A stretch of 48,295 nucleotides of DNA from Actinomadura sp. 7K507 (GCF_004348425.1 NZ_SMKK01000036.1:1-48295), one strand, 5' to 3'; shown: positions 1 to 8,670, numbered from the stretch's first letter. The notes: generated from the letters alone by a model not told the origin. Numbers and translations: made by a program.

Positions 1-2
1 GG

Positions 3-221
3 GACGATCCGCCGGGGCGGCTGACCGCGCAGGAGATGCAGGTGGTGCGGCTGGCGATGACCGGCGCGACCAACCGGCAGATCGCGGCCCGGCTGCGGCT
101 GAGCCACCGCACGGTCGCGTACCACCTGTACAAGGCGTTCCCGAAGCTCGGTGTCGCCTCACGCGCCGAGCTGCACCGGTGCGTCCCGGCCCTGGAGGCC
201 GGCGCGGACCGTCCCGCCTGA
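3..221 (+). CDS. LuxR-type regulator, C-terminal part (LAL-like)
   Basis: Only the last 72 codons lie in the window; the reading frame is open to the left edge. They form a LuxR helix-turn-helix: LTAQEMQVVRLAMTG, TNRQIAARLRLSHRTV, then YHLYKAFPKLGV. The phrase SHRTVAYHLYKAFPKLG is typical of the C-terminus of large ATP-binding LuxR (LAL) regulators rather than of two-component response regulators, so it is probably not the partner of the kinase that follows. The rest of the protein, including any ATPase domain, is outside the window. Confidence 0.8.
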   Translation, partial: DDPPGRLTAQEMQVVRLAMTGATNRQIAARLRLSHRTVAYHLYKAFPKLGVASRAELHRCVPALEAGADRPA

Positions 222-400
222 CCGTCCCGGCTGATCCGTACCGCCCCGGCTTGCAGCCCGGCCGGCGCTGCCGGTCTGACATCTCCCGATATCACCTGAC
301 GAGCCCTGGCGTCTCCGCCACAAAAATATTCAGCCGATTATTTGCCTTGATCGTGTGGCCTCGCCGCTTCATCATCCGAAGAGGCGGCGTTGGGGGGCCG

Positions 401-2416
401 GTGAACGTAGCGCGATGGGACGGATCCGTTCGGCGACGACAGAAGCCGGCGGGCCCCGCACCTTCCGGGGGCCTCGCCGGCCGGACGCCGTTGTTCGCCC
501 GGGTCATCACCGGCATGTACCTGGTGCTGATGCTGCAGACCCGGCTGCTGAAGCAGGCGGAGACCGGCCCGTCCCACATGCTGCTGTCGGCCGTCCTCGT
601 GATCACCGGCATCTTCGGGGTGCAGTGGCTGCTCGTCCTGTACGGGCCGCGCTCCCAGCACCCCCGCCGGTGGGTGATCGTCACGCATCTGACGGTGCAG
701 ACCGCGCTGGCGCTGCTGCCGCTGGCGGTGTTCGGCACGCACTGGTATCCCATCGTGGGCGGGTTCCTCGCGGGCGCGATGCTGCTCCTGCTGCGTCCGC
801 CGCTGTCGTGGTTCATGGTGGGCCTCGTCCTGGCGGCGGAGGGCCTGCTGCGGTACTACCAGGGCTGGTCCGCGCAGGACGTGTCGTTCTGCGTGATGGC
901 GACGATGTACGTCGGGCTGTCGATGTACGCGCTGACGCGGCTGTCCGGGTTCGTCCGGGAACTGCACGCCACCCGGGCGCAGTTCGCCGCGGCCGCGGCG
1001 GCGCGGGAGCGGCTGGAGGCGGCGGGCAGCCTGCGCGCGGTGCTGGGCGCCGCGCTCACCCGGATCGAGGTGCTGAGCCGGCGCGCCCGCGACCGGCTGC
1101 CGGTCGACGCCGCCGCCGCGCGCACCGACCTCGACGAGGTGGCCCGCACCGCGCGGCGCGCCGCCACGGACGTCCGGTCGATCGTCGGCGCGCTCCAGGG
1201 CCCCTCCCCCAGAGAGCACCGCCCGGGACGCGTGACGCAGTCCCGCCTGGCCTGGACGATCCTGCTCTTCGTGACGCTGGGCTTCGGCTGGCAGCAGGTC
1301 ATGTACGTCCACACCGCACCGGACGGGTCCTGGGCGATGACCGGCGCGGCGGCGGTCGTGGCGGCCGCGATCTCGGCGCTGCAGCTCCGGCACTCCTCGA
1401 CCGTGCTGCGCGGGCGGCGGCCGAGGGGCGGGCGGTGGACGCTCTCCGCGCAGGTCCTGCTGATCTTCGTGCCGTACGCGCTGCTCGGCAAGGAGTGGGC
1501 GACGATGGCGTGCCTGGCGACCGGGTCGGTGCTGCTGGTGTCGCGCGGGCGGTGGGCGTGGATCCTGTTCTCGCTGACCATCGCGGCGTGGTGCGTCCCG
1601 GCGCTGTGGGCGTCGTACGGGGCGCTGTTCTACCTCTACACGTCCGCGATCTCGGTGCAGATCGGCGTGGTCGTGTACGCGCTGTACCGGCTCCCGCAGC
1701 TGGCCCGCGAGGTCGACGTCGCCCGCGAGCGGCTCGCGCGGATGGCGGCGCTGCACGAGCGGCTGCGCATCTCCCGGGACGTCCACGACCTGCTCGGGCT
1801 GGGGCTGTCGACGATCACGGTCAAGGCGGAGCTGGCGCGGCGGCTCGTCACCGCCGACCCGGCGCGGGCCGGGCGCGAGCTGGGCGAGCTGGCGGCGCTG
1901 GCCGAGCGGTCGAAGGCGGAGGCCAGCGCGGTCGCCGAGGAGGACCGGGCGCTGTCGCTGCGGGACGAGGCGGTGTCGGCACGCGCCGCGCTCGCGGCCG
2001 CCGGCGCCGAGGTCCACCTGCACCTGCCCGACCTGCCGGAACTGCCGCCGTCCTCACCGGTAGACGGGGCACTGGCGGCCGTACTGCGCGAATCCGTCAC
2101 CAACGTCCTGCGGCATGCGCATCCGGAACGCTGCGACATCTCGGTCACCGTCCACCACGGGATCGTGCGGCTCACGGTCGGCAACGACGGCGTCATCCCG
2201 CCGTCGTTCACCGGCACCGACCCCGGCACGGGCAAGGGGCTGTCGAACCTGACCGCGCGGACCGGCGCGCTCGGCGGCTCCCTCTCGGCCGGGACGGACG
2301 GCGACGGCGGGTTCACGCTCGTCGCGGAGATCCCCCTGATCGCGGGCGCCCCGGGCGCGGGCGCGGCGGAAGAGCCCCGTCAGATGACGGATTCGCCTCT
2401 TCCCTTCCGTGCCTAG
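401..2416 (+). CDS. Sensor histidine kinase with internal duplication
   Basis: About 671 residues from a GTG at 401 (GGGGGG just upstream); earlier in-frame starts lack a plausible ribosome site. The protein reads as two similar halves. Each has a run of membrane segments followed by a helical dimerisation-like region. The second half carries the working NarL/DesK-type centre, RISRDVHDLLGLGLSTI with the phosphoacceptor His, and an HATPase domain (RESVTNVLRHAH, GTGKGLSNL). In the first half the equivalent helix reads AAGSLRAVLGAALTRI, with no His, and no ATPase domain follows. The first unit may sense a signal or hold the dimer. No response regulator gene is adjacent inside the window. The stop overlaps the promoter of the next operon. 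Confidence 0.85.
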   Translation: MNVARWDGSVRRRQKPAGPAPSGGLAGRTPLFARVITGMYLVLMLQTRLLKQAETGPSHMLLSAVLVITGIFGVQWLLVLYGPRSQHPRRWVIVTHLTVQTALALLPLAVFGTHWYPIVGGFLAGAMLLLLRPPLSWFMVGLVLAAEGLLRYYQGWSAQDVSFCVMATMYVGLSMYALTRLSGFVRELHATRAQFAAAAAARERLEAAGSLRAVLGAALTRIEVLSRRARDRLPVDAAAARTDLDEVARTARRAATDVRSIVGALQGPSPREHRPGRVTQSRLAWTILLFVTLGFGWQQVMYVHTAPDGSWAMTGAAAVVAAAISALQLRHSSTVLRGRRPRGGRWTLSAQVLLIFVPYALLGKEWATMACLATGSVLLVSRGRWAWILFSLTIAAWCVPALWASYGALFYLYTSAISVQIGVVVYALYRLPQLAREVDVARERLARMAALHERLRISRDVHDLLGLGLSTITVKAELARRLVTADPARAGRELGELAALAERSKAEASAVAEEDRALSLRDEAVSARAALAAAGAEVHLHLPDLPELPPSSPVDGALAAVLRESVTNVLRHAHPERCDISVTVHHGIVRLTVGNDGVIPPSFTGTDPGTGKGLSNLTARTGALGGSLSAGTDGDGGFTLVAEIPLIAGAPGAGAAEEPRQMTDSPLPFRA

Positions 2417-2419
2417 CGT
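2381..2419 (+). promoter_or_regulatory. Promoter/operator shared with the larE operon
   Basis: The 20-mer CCCGTCAGATGACGGATTCG ends at 2395. It contains the inverted repeat CCGTCA-GA-TGACGG. After 15 bases comes GCCTAGCGT (2411-2419), with TAGCGT as -10 box. The same element, 19 of 20 bases identical and with the same 15-base gap to the same GCCTAGCGT, lies upstream of larE on the other strand. It overlaps the 3' end of the sensor kinase gene. Confidence 0.75.
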
Positions 2420-2426
2420 TCCGGGC

Positions 2427-2501
2427 ATGACGCAGGATCACCGCATTCCCCCGCTGGCCTCCACCCCGGCCACCGCCGCATACAGGGAGCGTGCCGCATG
2501 A
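2427..2501 (+). CDS. Possible 24-residue leader peptide
   Basis: An ATG sits 7 bases after the TAGCGT -10 box, the spacing expected for a leaderless transcript. The frame runs 24 codons (starting MTQDHRIPPL) and its TGA overlaps the first candidate ATG of the next gene (ATGA at 2498). It could be a true leader ORF that couples translation to the reductase gene, or simply the 5' leader. I do not recognise the peptide. Confidence 0.4.
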   Translation: MTQDHRIPPLASTPATAAYRERAA

Positions 2502-2564
2502 GCGAAGCGAACCGGGGGGTGCGGGGGGTCGCCCCCTCGCAGGAGACACGCATGAGCGAAGCGA
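2495..2564 (+). repeat. G-rich 38-base insert between 16-base direct repeats
   Basis: CGCATGAGCGAAGCGA occurs at 2495-2510 and exactly again at 2549-2564. Between them lies a G-rich stretch, CCGGGGGGTGCGGGGGGTCG followed by a C-rich run. Each repeat supplies an in-frame ATG, so the start of the reductase gene is duplicated. A close copy of the G-rich part lies inside nrdA. Confidence 0.7.
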
Positions 2565-4849
2565 GCCCGAACCTCGCCGGGCGCACCGTCCTGCTGACCG
2601 GCGTCACCGGGTTCATCGGGCAGGCCCTCCTGGAACGCCTGCTGTCCGGCTACCCCGACACCCGGGTCGTGGCGATCCTGCGGGAGCGGCCGGGCATGAC
2701 CGCGGAGCAGCGGCTCGACGAAGTCGTCGCCAAGCCGGTGTTCGCGCCGTGGCGGGAGCGGGTCGGCGACGACGAGGCCCGCGCGATCGTCCGGGACCGG
2801 GTACGGGTCGTCTCGTCCGACATCACCGAGTCCGTGCCCGAACTGCCGGACGACGTGGACGTGCTCATCCACGGCGCGTCCATCGTGTCGTTCGACCCGC
2901 CGATCGACGAGGCGTTCGCCACCAACGTCGTCGGCACGATCAACCTGTACGAAGCCGTCCGGCGCGCGGGGGAACGCGCCGGGAAGACCCCGCACATCGT
3001 GCACGTCTCCACCGCCTACGTCGCGGGCTCACGGAAGGGGATCGTCCCCGAGACGACCCTGGACCACGCGATCGACTGGCCCACCGAACTGGAGTACGCG
3101 GTCGAGGCGCGCCGGTCCGTCGAACGCGACTCGCGGCGGCCCGAGATCCTCGGGCGGCTGCGCGCCGCCGCGCTCAAGGAGCAGGGCAAGGCCGGGCCGA
3201 CCGCCGTCGCCGCCGACACCGAGCGCCGCCGCCGCGAGGAGGTCGACAGCCGGCTGACCGACTACGGGCGCGAGCGCGCCCGCAGCCTCGGCTGGCCCGA
3301 CGTGTACACGTTCACCAAGGCCCTCGGGGAACGCGCCGCCGAGGAGACCGCCCGCGACCTACCGCTGTCGATCGTCCGCCCGGCGATCGTGGAGAGCGCC
3401 CTGCGGCACCCGTACCCCGGCTGGATCGACGGGTTCAAGATGGCCGACCCGCTGATCCTCGCCTACGGGCAGGGGATGCTGCGGGCGCTCGCCGGCATCC
3501 CGGACGGGATCGTCGACATCATCCCGGTGGACATGGTCGTGAACGCGCTGCTCGCCGCCGCCGCGGCGGTGCCCGAGCCGGGGGAGGCCGCCTACTACCA
3601 CGTCGGGTCCGGCGCCCGGAATCCGCTGACGCTGCAGCGGCTCGTCGAACTCGTCCAGGAGTACTACACCGAGCATCCGCTGCCCGGCACCGACGGGCGC
3701 GGCGCGATCCGCCCCCGCGACGTGACGCTGCTCAGCGACGGCCGCGCCGAGAAGATGCTGGGCACGGCGGAACGCGCGATGGACATCGCCGAACGCGCCC
3801 TGATGATGCTGCCCAGCGGCGAACGCACCCGCGGCTGGCAGCGCAACCTGCACAAGCAGGGACGCGAGGTCCGGATGCTGCGCCGCTACCGCGACCTGTA
3901 CGGGGCGTACGGCGCGGCCGAGGTCGTCTACGCCGACACCGGCACCCTCGCGCTCGACCGGACGCTCCCGGACGGCGAGGGCTGCGACTCGGCTGTCATC
4001 GACTGGGCGCACTACCTCCGCGACGTGCACTGCCCCGCCGTGACCGCCGCGTTCCGCCTCGCCCCGCCGCACCACCCGGAGCCGCGCCCGGCGGTGACGT
4101 CGCGCCCGGCGCCGCCCGCGGTGCGGTTCGAGGAGCGGCGGGACGTCGCCGCCGTGTTCGACCTCGACGGCACGATCGTCGCGTCCGACGTGGTCGAGGC
4201 GCACCTGTGGGCGCGGCTGCTGGACGTCCCCGTCCGGACCTGGCCGGGGACGCTGCTGCCCGTCCTGAAGTCCGCGCCCAAGTACATGCGCATGGAGCAC
4301 CGCGACCGCGGGGAGTTCCTGCGCGAGTTCGTCCGCCGGTACGAGGGCGCCAACGAGGAGGAGCTGCGGGCGCTGGCCCGGGACCGGCTGGCGGACGTGC
4401 TGCTGCGGCGGGCCTGGCCGCAGGCGATCCGCCGGATCCGCGCCCACCGCGCCGCCGGGCACCGGACCGTCCTGCTCACCGGAACCGTGGACGTCTTCGT
4501 CGAGCCGCTCCGCACCCTGTTCGACGACGTGCTCGCCGCCCGGCTCCGCGTCGTCGACGGCCACTACACCGGGCACTTCGAACGGCCCCCGCTCATCGGG
4601 GAGGCGCGTGCCGCGTGGCTGCGCTCCTGGGCCCGCGAGGAGGGCGTCGACCTGGCCGGGAGCTGGGCGTACGGGGACCACTACTCCGACCGGCCCGTCC
4701 TGGAGCAGGTCGGCAACCCCGTCGCCGTCAACCCCGACCCCCGGCTGTACCGGCACGCCAAGCAGAAGCGCTGGGCCATCGCGGACTGGGACGGCGACAC
4801 CGGGGCCGTGTCCACCCTGCTCGACGCGGCACTGGAGGAGGCGCGATGA
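2552..4849 (+). CDS. Acyl reductase-like SDR fused to HAD-IB phosphatase
   Basis: 765 residues from ATG 2552, chosen because AGGAG lies just upstream; ATG 2498 in the same frame would add 18 residues. Residues about 10-500 are an NAD(P)-binding domain of the fatty-acyl-CoA-reductase ('male sterility', NAD_binding_4) type, with TGVTGFIG near residue 17 and YTFTK at 252-256 as the catalytic Tyr/Lys. Residues about 530-750 are a HAD-IB phosphatase domain: FDLDGT (536), LLTGT, and YGDHYSD (707). The usual motif III Lys appears as Arg in GEARAAWL. The known family suggests reduction of an activated acyl group plus phosphate-ester hydrolysis; the substrate is unknown. It is the first main gene of a four-gene operon and overlaps the next gene by ATGA. 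Confidence 0.85.
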   Translation: MSEASPNLAGRTVLLTGVTGFIGQALLERLLSGYPDTRVVAILRERPGMTAEQRLDEVVAKPVFAPWRERVGDDEARAIVRDRVRVVSSDITESVPELPDDVDVLIHGASIVSFDPPIDEAFATNVVGTINLYEAVRRAGERAGKTPHIVHVSTAYVAGSRKGIVPETTLDHAIDWPTELEYAVEARRSVERDSRRPEILGRLRAAALKEQGKAGPTAVAADTERRRREEVDSRLTDYGRERARSLGWPDVYTFTKALGERAAEETARDLPLSIVRPAIVESALRHPYPGWIDGFKMADPLILAYGQGMLRALAGIPDGIVDIIPVDMVVNALLAAAAAVPEPGEAAYYHVGSGARNPLTLQRLVELVQEYYTEHPLPGTDGRGAIRPRDVTLLSDGRAEKMLGTAERAMDIAERALMMLPSGERTRGWQRNLHKQGREVRMLRRYRDLYGAYGAAEVVYADTGTLALDRTLPDGEGCDSAVIDWAHYLRDVHCPAVTAAFRLAPPHHPEPRPAVTSRPAPPAVRFEERRDVAAVFDLDGTIVASDVVEAHLWARLLDVPVRTWPGTLLPVLKSAPKYMRMEHRDRGEFLREFVRRYEGANEEELRALARDRLADVLLRRAWPQAIRRIRAHRAAGHRTVLLTGTVDVFVEPLRTLFDDVLAARLRVVDGHYTGHFERPPLIGEARAAWLRSWAREEGVDLAGSWAYGDHYSDRPVLEQVGNPVAVNPDPRLYRHAKQKRWAIADWDGDTGAVSTLLDAALEEAR

Positions 4850-6156
4850 TCCTGGCGCTGGAGTACCATCGCTCGCCCGCCCGCTACCTCGCCGCCGCCC
4901 GGCTGCCCGGCCGGCTCCGCCCCGCCGCCGTCCCCTCGCTCGCGCCGCTGCGCCTGTCGCACCGCCAGCCGCCGGGGACACCGGGGCCCGGATGGGTGCG
5001 GCTGAAGACCGTCCTGTCGGGGATCTGCGGGTCCGACCTGGCGATGGCCGCCGGGAAGGTGTCCCCGTACCTGGGGCCGCTGACGTCGATGCCGTTCGTG
5101 CCGGGCCACGAGGTCGTCGCCGAACTCCTCGACGGCACCGACGACATGCCCGCCGGGACGCGCGTCGTCATCGACCCGGTGCTGCCGTGCCGGGCGCGCG
5201 GGACCGGCCCGTGCCCGCCGTGCGCGAGCGGCCACGAGAACCGGTGCGACCACGTGAACGCCGGACGGATCTCCTCGGGGCTGCAGACCGGCTTCTGCTC
5301 CGACACCGGAGGCGGCTGGTCCGAGCGGCTGGTCGCGCACCACAGCCAACTCCACCGGGTACCGGACTCGCTGCCGTCCGAACGGGCCGTGCTGGCGGAG
5401 CCGCTCGCGTGCGCGGTGCGGTCCGTCCGCCGCATCGACGTCCCGCGCGGCACCTCGATCGTCGTGGTCGGCGCCGGGACGGTCGGGCTGCTGACCGTCC
5501 TCGCGCTGCGCGAGCTGACCCCGGCCGGGCCGATCACCGTCATCGCCCGGCACGGCGGGCAGCGGCGGCGGGCGCGGGAGCTGGGCGCGACGGAGACGAT
5601 CGACCCGTCGGCGGCGCTGCGCGGGCTGCGCCGCATCACCGGCGGGTCCCTCGTCCGTCCCGAACTCGGCCCCGGCTACCTGCTCGGCGGCGCGGACATC
5701 GTCGTCGAATGCACCGGCGGCGAGGGCCTCGACACGGCGCTGCGGCTCGTCCGGGCGGGCGGGACCGTGCTGCTGTCCGGCATGCCGTCCAAGCCCGTCG
5801 ACCTGACGCCCGCCTGGTTCCGGGAGCTGAACATCGTCGGCTCCTACGCCAGCCGCGGCGCGGACGACTTCCAGGCCGCGATCGACCTGGCCTCCCACGA
5901 CGCCCTCGAAGGCTTCGTCGACAGCGTCTACCCCCTCACCCGCTGGCGGGACGCGCTGTCGCACGCGCTGTCCGCCGGCCGCTCGGGCAGCGTCAAGATC
6001 GCCTTCGCTCCCCACAACGGCGACGCCACGCGGGAAAGCACGGCCCTCCACGGCGGCAGAGCCCCCCGGAACGGCGGCGCCCCCGCGCTGAGCGGCGCCG
6101 CGGTTCCGCTCGACGGCGACAGCACCGACCATCTCGATCGCGAAGGAGCCGATTAA
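4846..6156 (+). CDS. Zinc-dependent alcohol dehydrogenase (MDR family)
   Basis: 436 residues, starting at ATG 4846 inside the ATGA overlap and preceded by GGAGGAG. Medium-chain dehydrogenase features are clear: GICGSD with the catalytic-zinc Cys near 61, PGHEV with His 88, a structural-zinc lobe (PCRARGTGPCPPCASGHENRC), and the Rossmann motif GAGTVG near 209-214. The last 30 residues are a low-complexity extension. Its place between an acyl reductase and a LarA homologue suggests oxidation or reduction of an alcohol in the same pathway. It joins the next gene by a one-base overlap (TAATG). Substrate is not inferable from sequence. Confidence 0.9.
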   Translation: MILALEYHRSPARYLAAARLPGRLRPAAVPSLAPLRLSHRQPPGTPGPGWVRLKTVLSGICGSDLAMAAGKVSPYLGPLTSMPFVPGHEVVAELLDGTDDMPAGTRVVIDPVLPCRARGTGPCPPCASGHENRCDHVNAGRISSGLQTGFCSDTGGGWSERLVAHHSQLHRVPDSLPSERAVLAEPLACAVRSVRRIDVPRGTSIVVVGAGTVGLLTVLALRELTPAGPITVIARHGGQRRRARELGATETIDPSAALRGLRRITGGSLVRPELGPGYLLGGADIVVECTGGEGLDTALRLVRAGGTVLLSGMPSKPVDLTPAWFRELNIVGSYASRGADDFQAAIDLASHDALEGFVDSVYPLTRWRDALSHALSAGRSGSVKIAFAPHNGDATRESTALHGGRAPRNGGAPALSGAAVPLDGDSTDHLDREGAD

Positions 6157-7733
6157 TGAGCAGACCGGGACTCGTGCTGGAGGTGGACGAGCGGACACCC
6201 CCGATCCTCGTGCACGAAGGGGAGGGGTTCCGGCTGGAGCGGTTCCCGCTCGGCACCCGCGTGATCTACCCGCCGGACTCGCTGCCCGGCGTCCGCGACG
6301 TGAACGGCCTGATCCGGAACGCGCTGCTGCATCCGCTCGGCAGCGAGCCGCTGCCCGAGCTGCTGAGCTCCGGCATGCGGCTGACGATCGTGTTCGACGA
6401 CCTGTCGCTGCCGCTGCCGCCGATGCGGGCGCCCGACGTCCGGCAGCGGGTGATCGAGCAGGTCCTCGAGATGGCCGCGGCCGCCGGCGTCGACGACGTC
6501 GAGCTGATCGCCGGGAACGCCCTGCACCGCCGGATGACGCCCGCGGAGATCAAGCACATCGTCGGCGAGCGGGTCTTCGACTCCTTCTGGCCCGACAAGC
6601 TCCGCAACCACGACGCCGAGGACCGCGACGACCTCAAGGCGCTCGGGCAGACCCGGCACGGCGAGGACGTCGAGATCAACAAGCGGGCCGCCGAGAGCGA
6701 CCTGCTCGTGTACGTGAACATCAACCTGGTGGCGATGAACGGCGGCGCGAAGTCCGTCGCGGTCGGGCTCGCCTCGTACAAGAGCCTGCGCCACCACCAC
6801 AACGTCCACACGCTGCGAGAGTCCCGCTCGTTCAACGACCCGCCGAACTCGGCGATGCACCACTCCTACGACCGGATGCACAAGCTGCTGTCGGAGTCGG
6901 TGAAGGTCTTCCACATCGAGTGCACCCTCAACAACGACCAGTTCCCGTCGCCGTTCGAGTTCCTGAACAAGCGCGAGTGGGAGTGGACGCTGAAGGACCA
7001 GGCGAAGTTCCTCGCCGCCAAGCGCGCCAACGACCTCGCCCCGGCCGGTGCCCGCCACCGCGTGTGGCAGAACATGCGGGCGCCGTACGGGGTCACCGGC
7101 GTCCACGCGGGCGCCACCGACGAGGTCCACGAGCGGACCCTCGCGGCGGTGCACCGCCAGCAGATGACCGAGGTGCACGGCCAGTCGGACGTGCTGATGC
7201 TCGGCCTGCCGTACCTGTGCCCCTACAACGTCAACTCGGTGATGAACCCGATCCTCGTGTACAGCCTGGGGCTCGGCTACTACTTCAACATGTACCGGAA
7301 CAAGCCCCTGGTACGCGAGGGCGGCGCCCTCATCATGTACCACCCGATGAAGTCGGAGTTCCACCCGCTGCACCACCCCAGCTACATCGACTTCTACGAG
7401 GAGGTGCTGACGCAGACGACGGACCCGGCGACGATCGAGACGAAGTTCGAGGAGCAGTACGCCACCGACCCCTGGTACGTCCACCTGTACCGGAACTCGT
7501 ACGCCTACCACGGCGTCCACCCGTTCTACATGTGGTACTGGGGCGCGCACGCCCTCTCCCACCTGGGCGACGTCATCTGCGTGGGCGCCGACCGGAAGGT
7601 CGCGTCGCGCCTCGGGTTCCGCGCGGCCAGCAGCCTCGCCGACGCGCTGGAGATGGCGGGCGAGTCGGTCGGCCGCAGCCCCAGCCTCACCTACCTCCAC
7701 ACCCCGCCGATGACCCTGGCGGACGTCCGATGA
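6156..7733 (+). CDS. LarA-family nickel-pincer enzyme, divergent
   Basis: 525 residues against about 425 for lactate racemase LarA; start ATG 6156 with AAGGAG upstream. The N-terminal half aligns well with LarA: FDDLSLPLPP (82-), LIAGNALHRR with His124, NKRAAESDLLV, and GGAKSVAVGLASYKSLRHHH. Lys199 matches the Lys that tethers the nickel-pincer nucleotide (Lys184 of Lactiplantibacillus LarA), His215 the nickel ligand His200, and His124 the catalytic His108. The partner His174 is Ile189 here, Arg75 is Leu85, and the Lys298 region (VYSLGLGYYFNMY) has no Lys. So NPN binding and hydride chemistry are plausible but lactate is an unlikely substrate. The C-terminal third is extended and rich in aromatic residues and His. 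The cofactor genes larE, larB and larC lie just downstream. Confidence 0.85.
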   Translation: MSRPGLVLEVDERTPPILVHEGEGFRLERFPLGTRVIYPPDSLPGVRDVNGLIRNALLHPLGSEPLPELLSSGMRLTIVFDDLSLPLPPMRAPDVRQRVIEQVLEMAAAAGVDDVELIAGNALHRRMTPAEIKHIVGERVFDSFWPDKLRNHDAEDRDDLKALGQTRHGEDVEINKRAAESDLLVYVNINLVAMNGGAKSVAVGLASYKSLRHHHNVHTLRESRSFNDPPNSAMHHSYDRMHKLLSESVKVFHIECTLNNDQFPSPFEFLNKREWEWTLKDQAKFLAAKRANDLAPAGARHRVWQNMRAPYGVTGVHAGATDEVHERTLAAVHRQQMTEVHGQSDVLMLGLPYLCPYNVNSVMNPILVYSLGLGYYFNMYRNKPLVREGGALIMYHPMKSEFHPLHHPSYIDFYEEVLTQTTDPATIETKFEEQYATDPWYVHLYRNSYAYHGVHPFYMWYWGAHALSHLGDVICVGADRKVASRLGFRAASSLADALEMAGESVGRSPSLTYLHTPPMTLADVR

Positions 7734-7746
7734 GGGGGGCCGTTCT

Positions 7747-8670
7747 ATGAGTGGGGGACGCATGAAGCTCGTGCAGGAGGTCCGCCTGCTGCGGCGCGGA
7801 CGCGACTGGCGCGGACGCGCCCCCGCCCCGCGCTCCGCGCAGCCGTGGACGGAGGCGCCGCGGGCACGGTCGTTCCCCACCGAATGGGCGCGGACGCCGC
7901 TCGCCGCCGCCGCCCGGACGGTCGCGTTCGACGGCCTGCTGAGAACGGTCACGTGGAGCCAGACCAGACCCGAGATCCACGGCCTCGACCTCCTCGAAGG
8001 CATGAAGGGCCCGGCCGTCTTCGTCGCCAACCACGCCAGCCACCTCGACACGCCGCTCATCCTCGGGTCGCTGCCCGTCCAGGTGCGCCGCCAGGTCGCG
8101 GTGGCGGCGGCCGCCGACTACTTCTTCGACGCCCGCTGGCGCGCGATCGCCACCGCACTCACCTTCAACGCGTTCCCGATCGAGCGGCGCGGCGTCGAGC
8201 GGTCCCTGGACCTCGCCTCCGAACTCATCCAGGACGGGTGGAGCCTGCTCATCTACCCGGAGGGGACCCGGTCGCCGGACGGCTGGGCGCGCCGGTTCCG
8301 GATGGGCGCCGCGCTGCTGTGCCGCGAGAACGGCATACCGGCCGTCCCGCTGGTGCTGCGCGGCACCCACCAGGCGATGCCGCGCGGCGGGTTCTGGCCG
8401 AAGAAGGGCCGCCCCGTCGTGTCGGTGCGGTACGGCCGCCCGCTCGACCCCGGGCCCGACGAGTCGACGGGCGCGTTCAACGCCCGCCTGGAGGACGAGG
8501 TCGGCCGCCTGTGGGTCGAGCACGACGAGGGCTGGTGGGCGTCGATGCACTCCCCCGACCGCCGCCGCGCCCCGCGCGGACCGGACGCGTCGGAGTGGCG
8601 CCGCAAGTGGGAGTCGACCCGCCCGGCGCAACCGTCGACCCGCCACCACCGGATCTGGCGCCGCCGCTGA
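7747..8670 (+). CDS. Lysophospholipid acyltransferase (PlsC family)
   Basis: 307 residues from ATG 7747; ATG 7762 is an alternative. The PlsC signature is complete: NHASHLD (95-101) as the NHxxxxD catalytic motif, FPIERRG, and YPEGTRS (about 170-176). This family transfers acyl chains from acyl-CoA or acyl-ACP to a hydroxyl of a lysophospholipid or similar acceptor at the membrane. It lies 13 bases after the LarA homologue and is the last gene of the operon, which is the best hint that the pathway ends in a lipid. The C-terminus is basic and probably disordered. Confidence 0.88.
   Translation: MSGGRMKLVQEVRLLRRGRDWRGRAPAPRSAQPWTEAPRARSFPTEWARTPLAAAARTVAFDGLLRTVTWSQTRPEIHGLDLLEGMKGPAVFVANHASHLDTPLILGSLPVQVRRQVAVAAAADYFFDARWRAIATALTFNAFPIERRGVERSLDLASELIQDGWSLLIYPEGTRSPDGWARRFRMGAALLCRENGIPAVPLVLRGTHQAMPRGGFWPKKGRPVVSVRYGRPLDPGPDESTGAFNARLEDEVGRLWVEHDEGWWASMHSPDRRRAPRGPDASEWRRKWESTRPAQPSTRHHRIWRRR

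Noticed and set aside
338..2023. Long reverse frame of 561 codons opposite the sensor kinase
   Set aside because: Typical high-GC shadow of a real gene: extreme Arg/Gln/Gly/His content and no domain.
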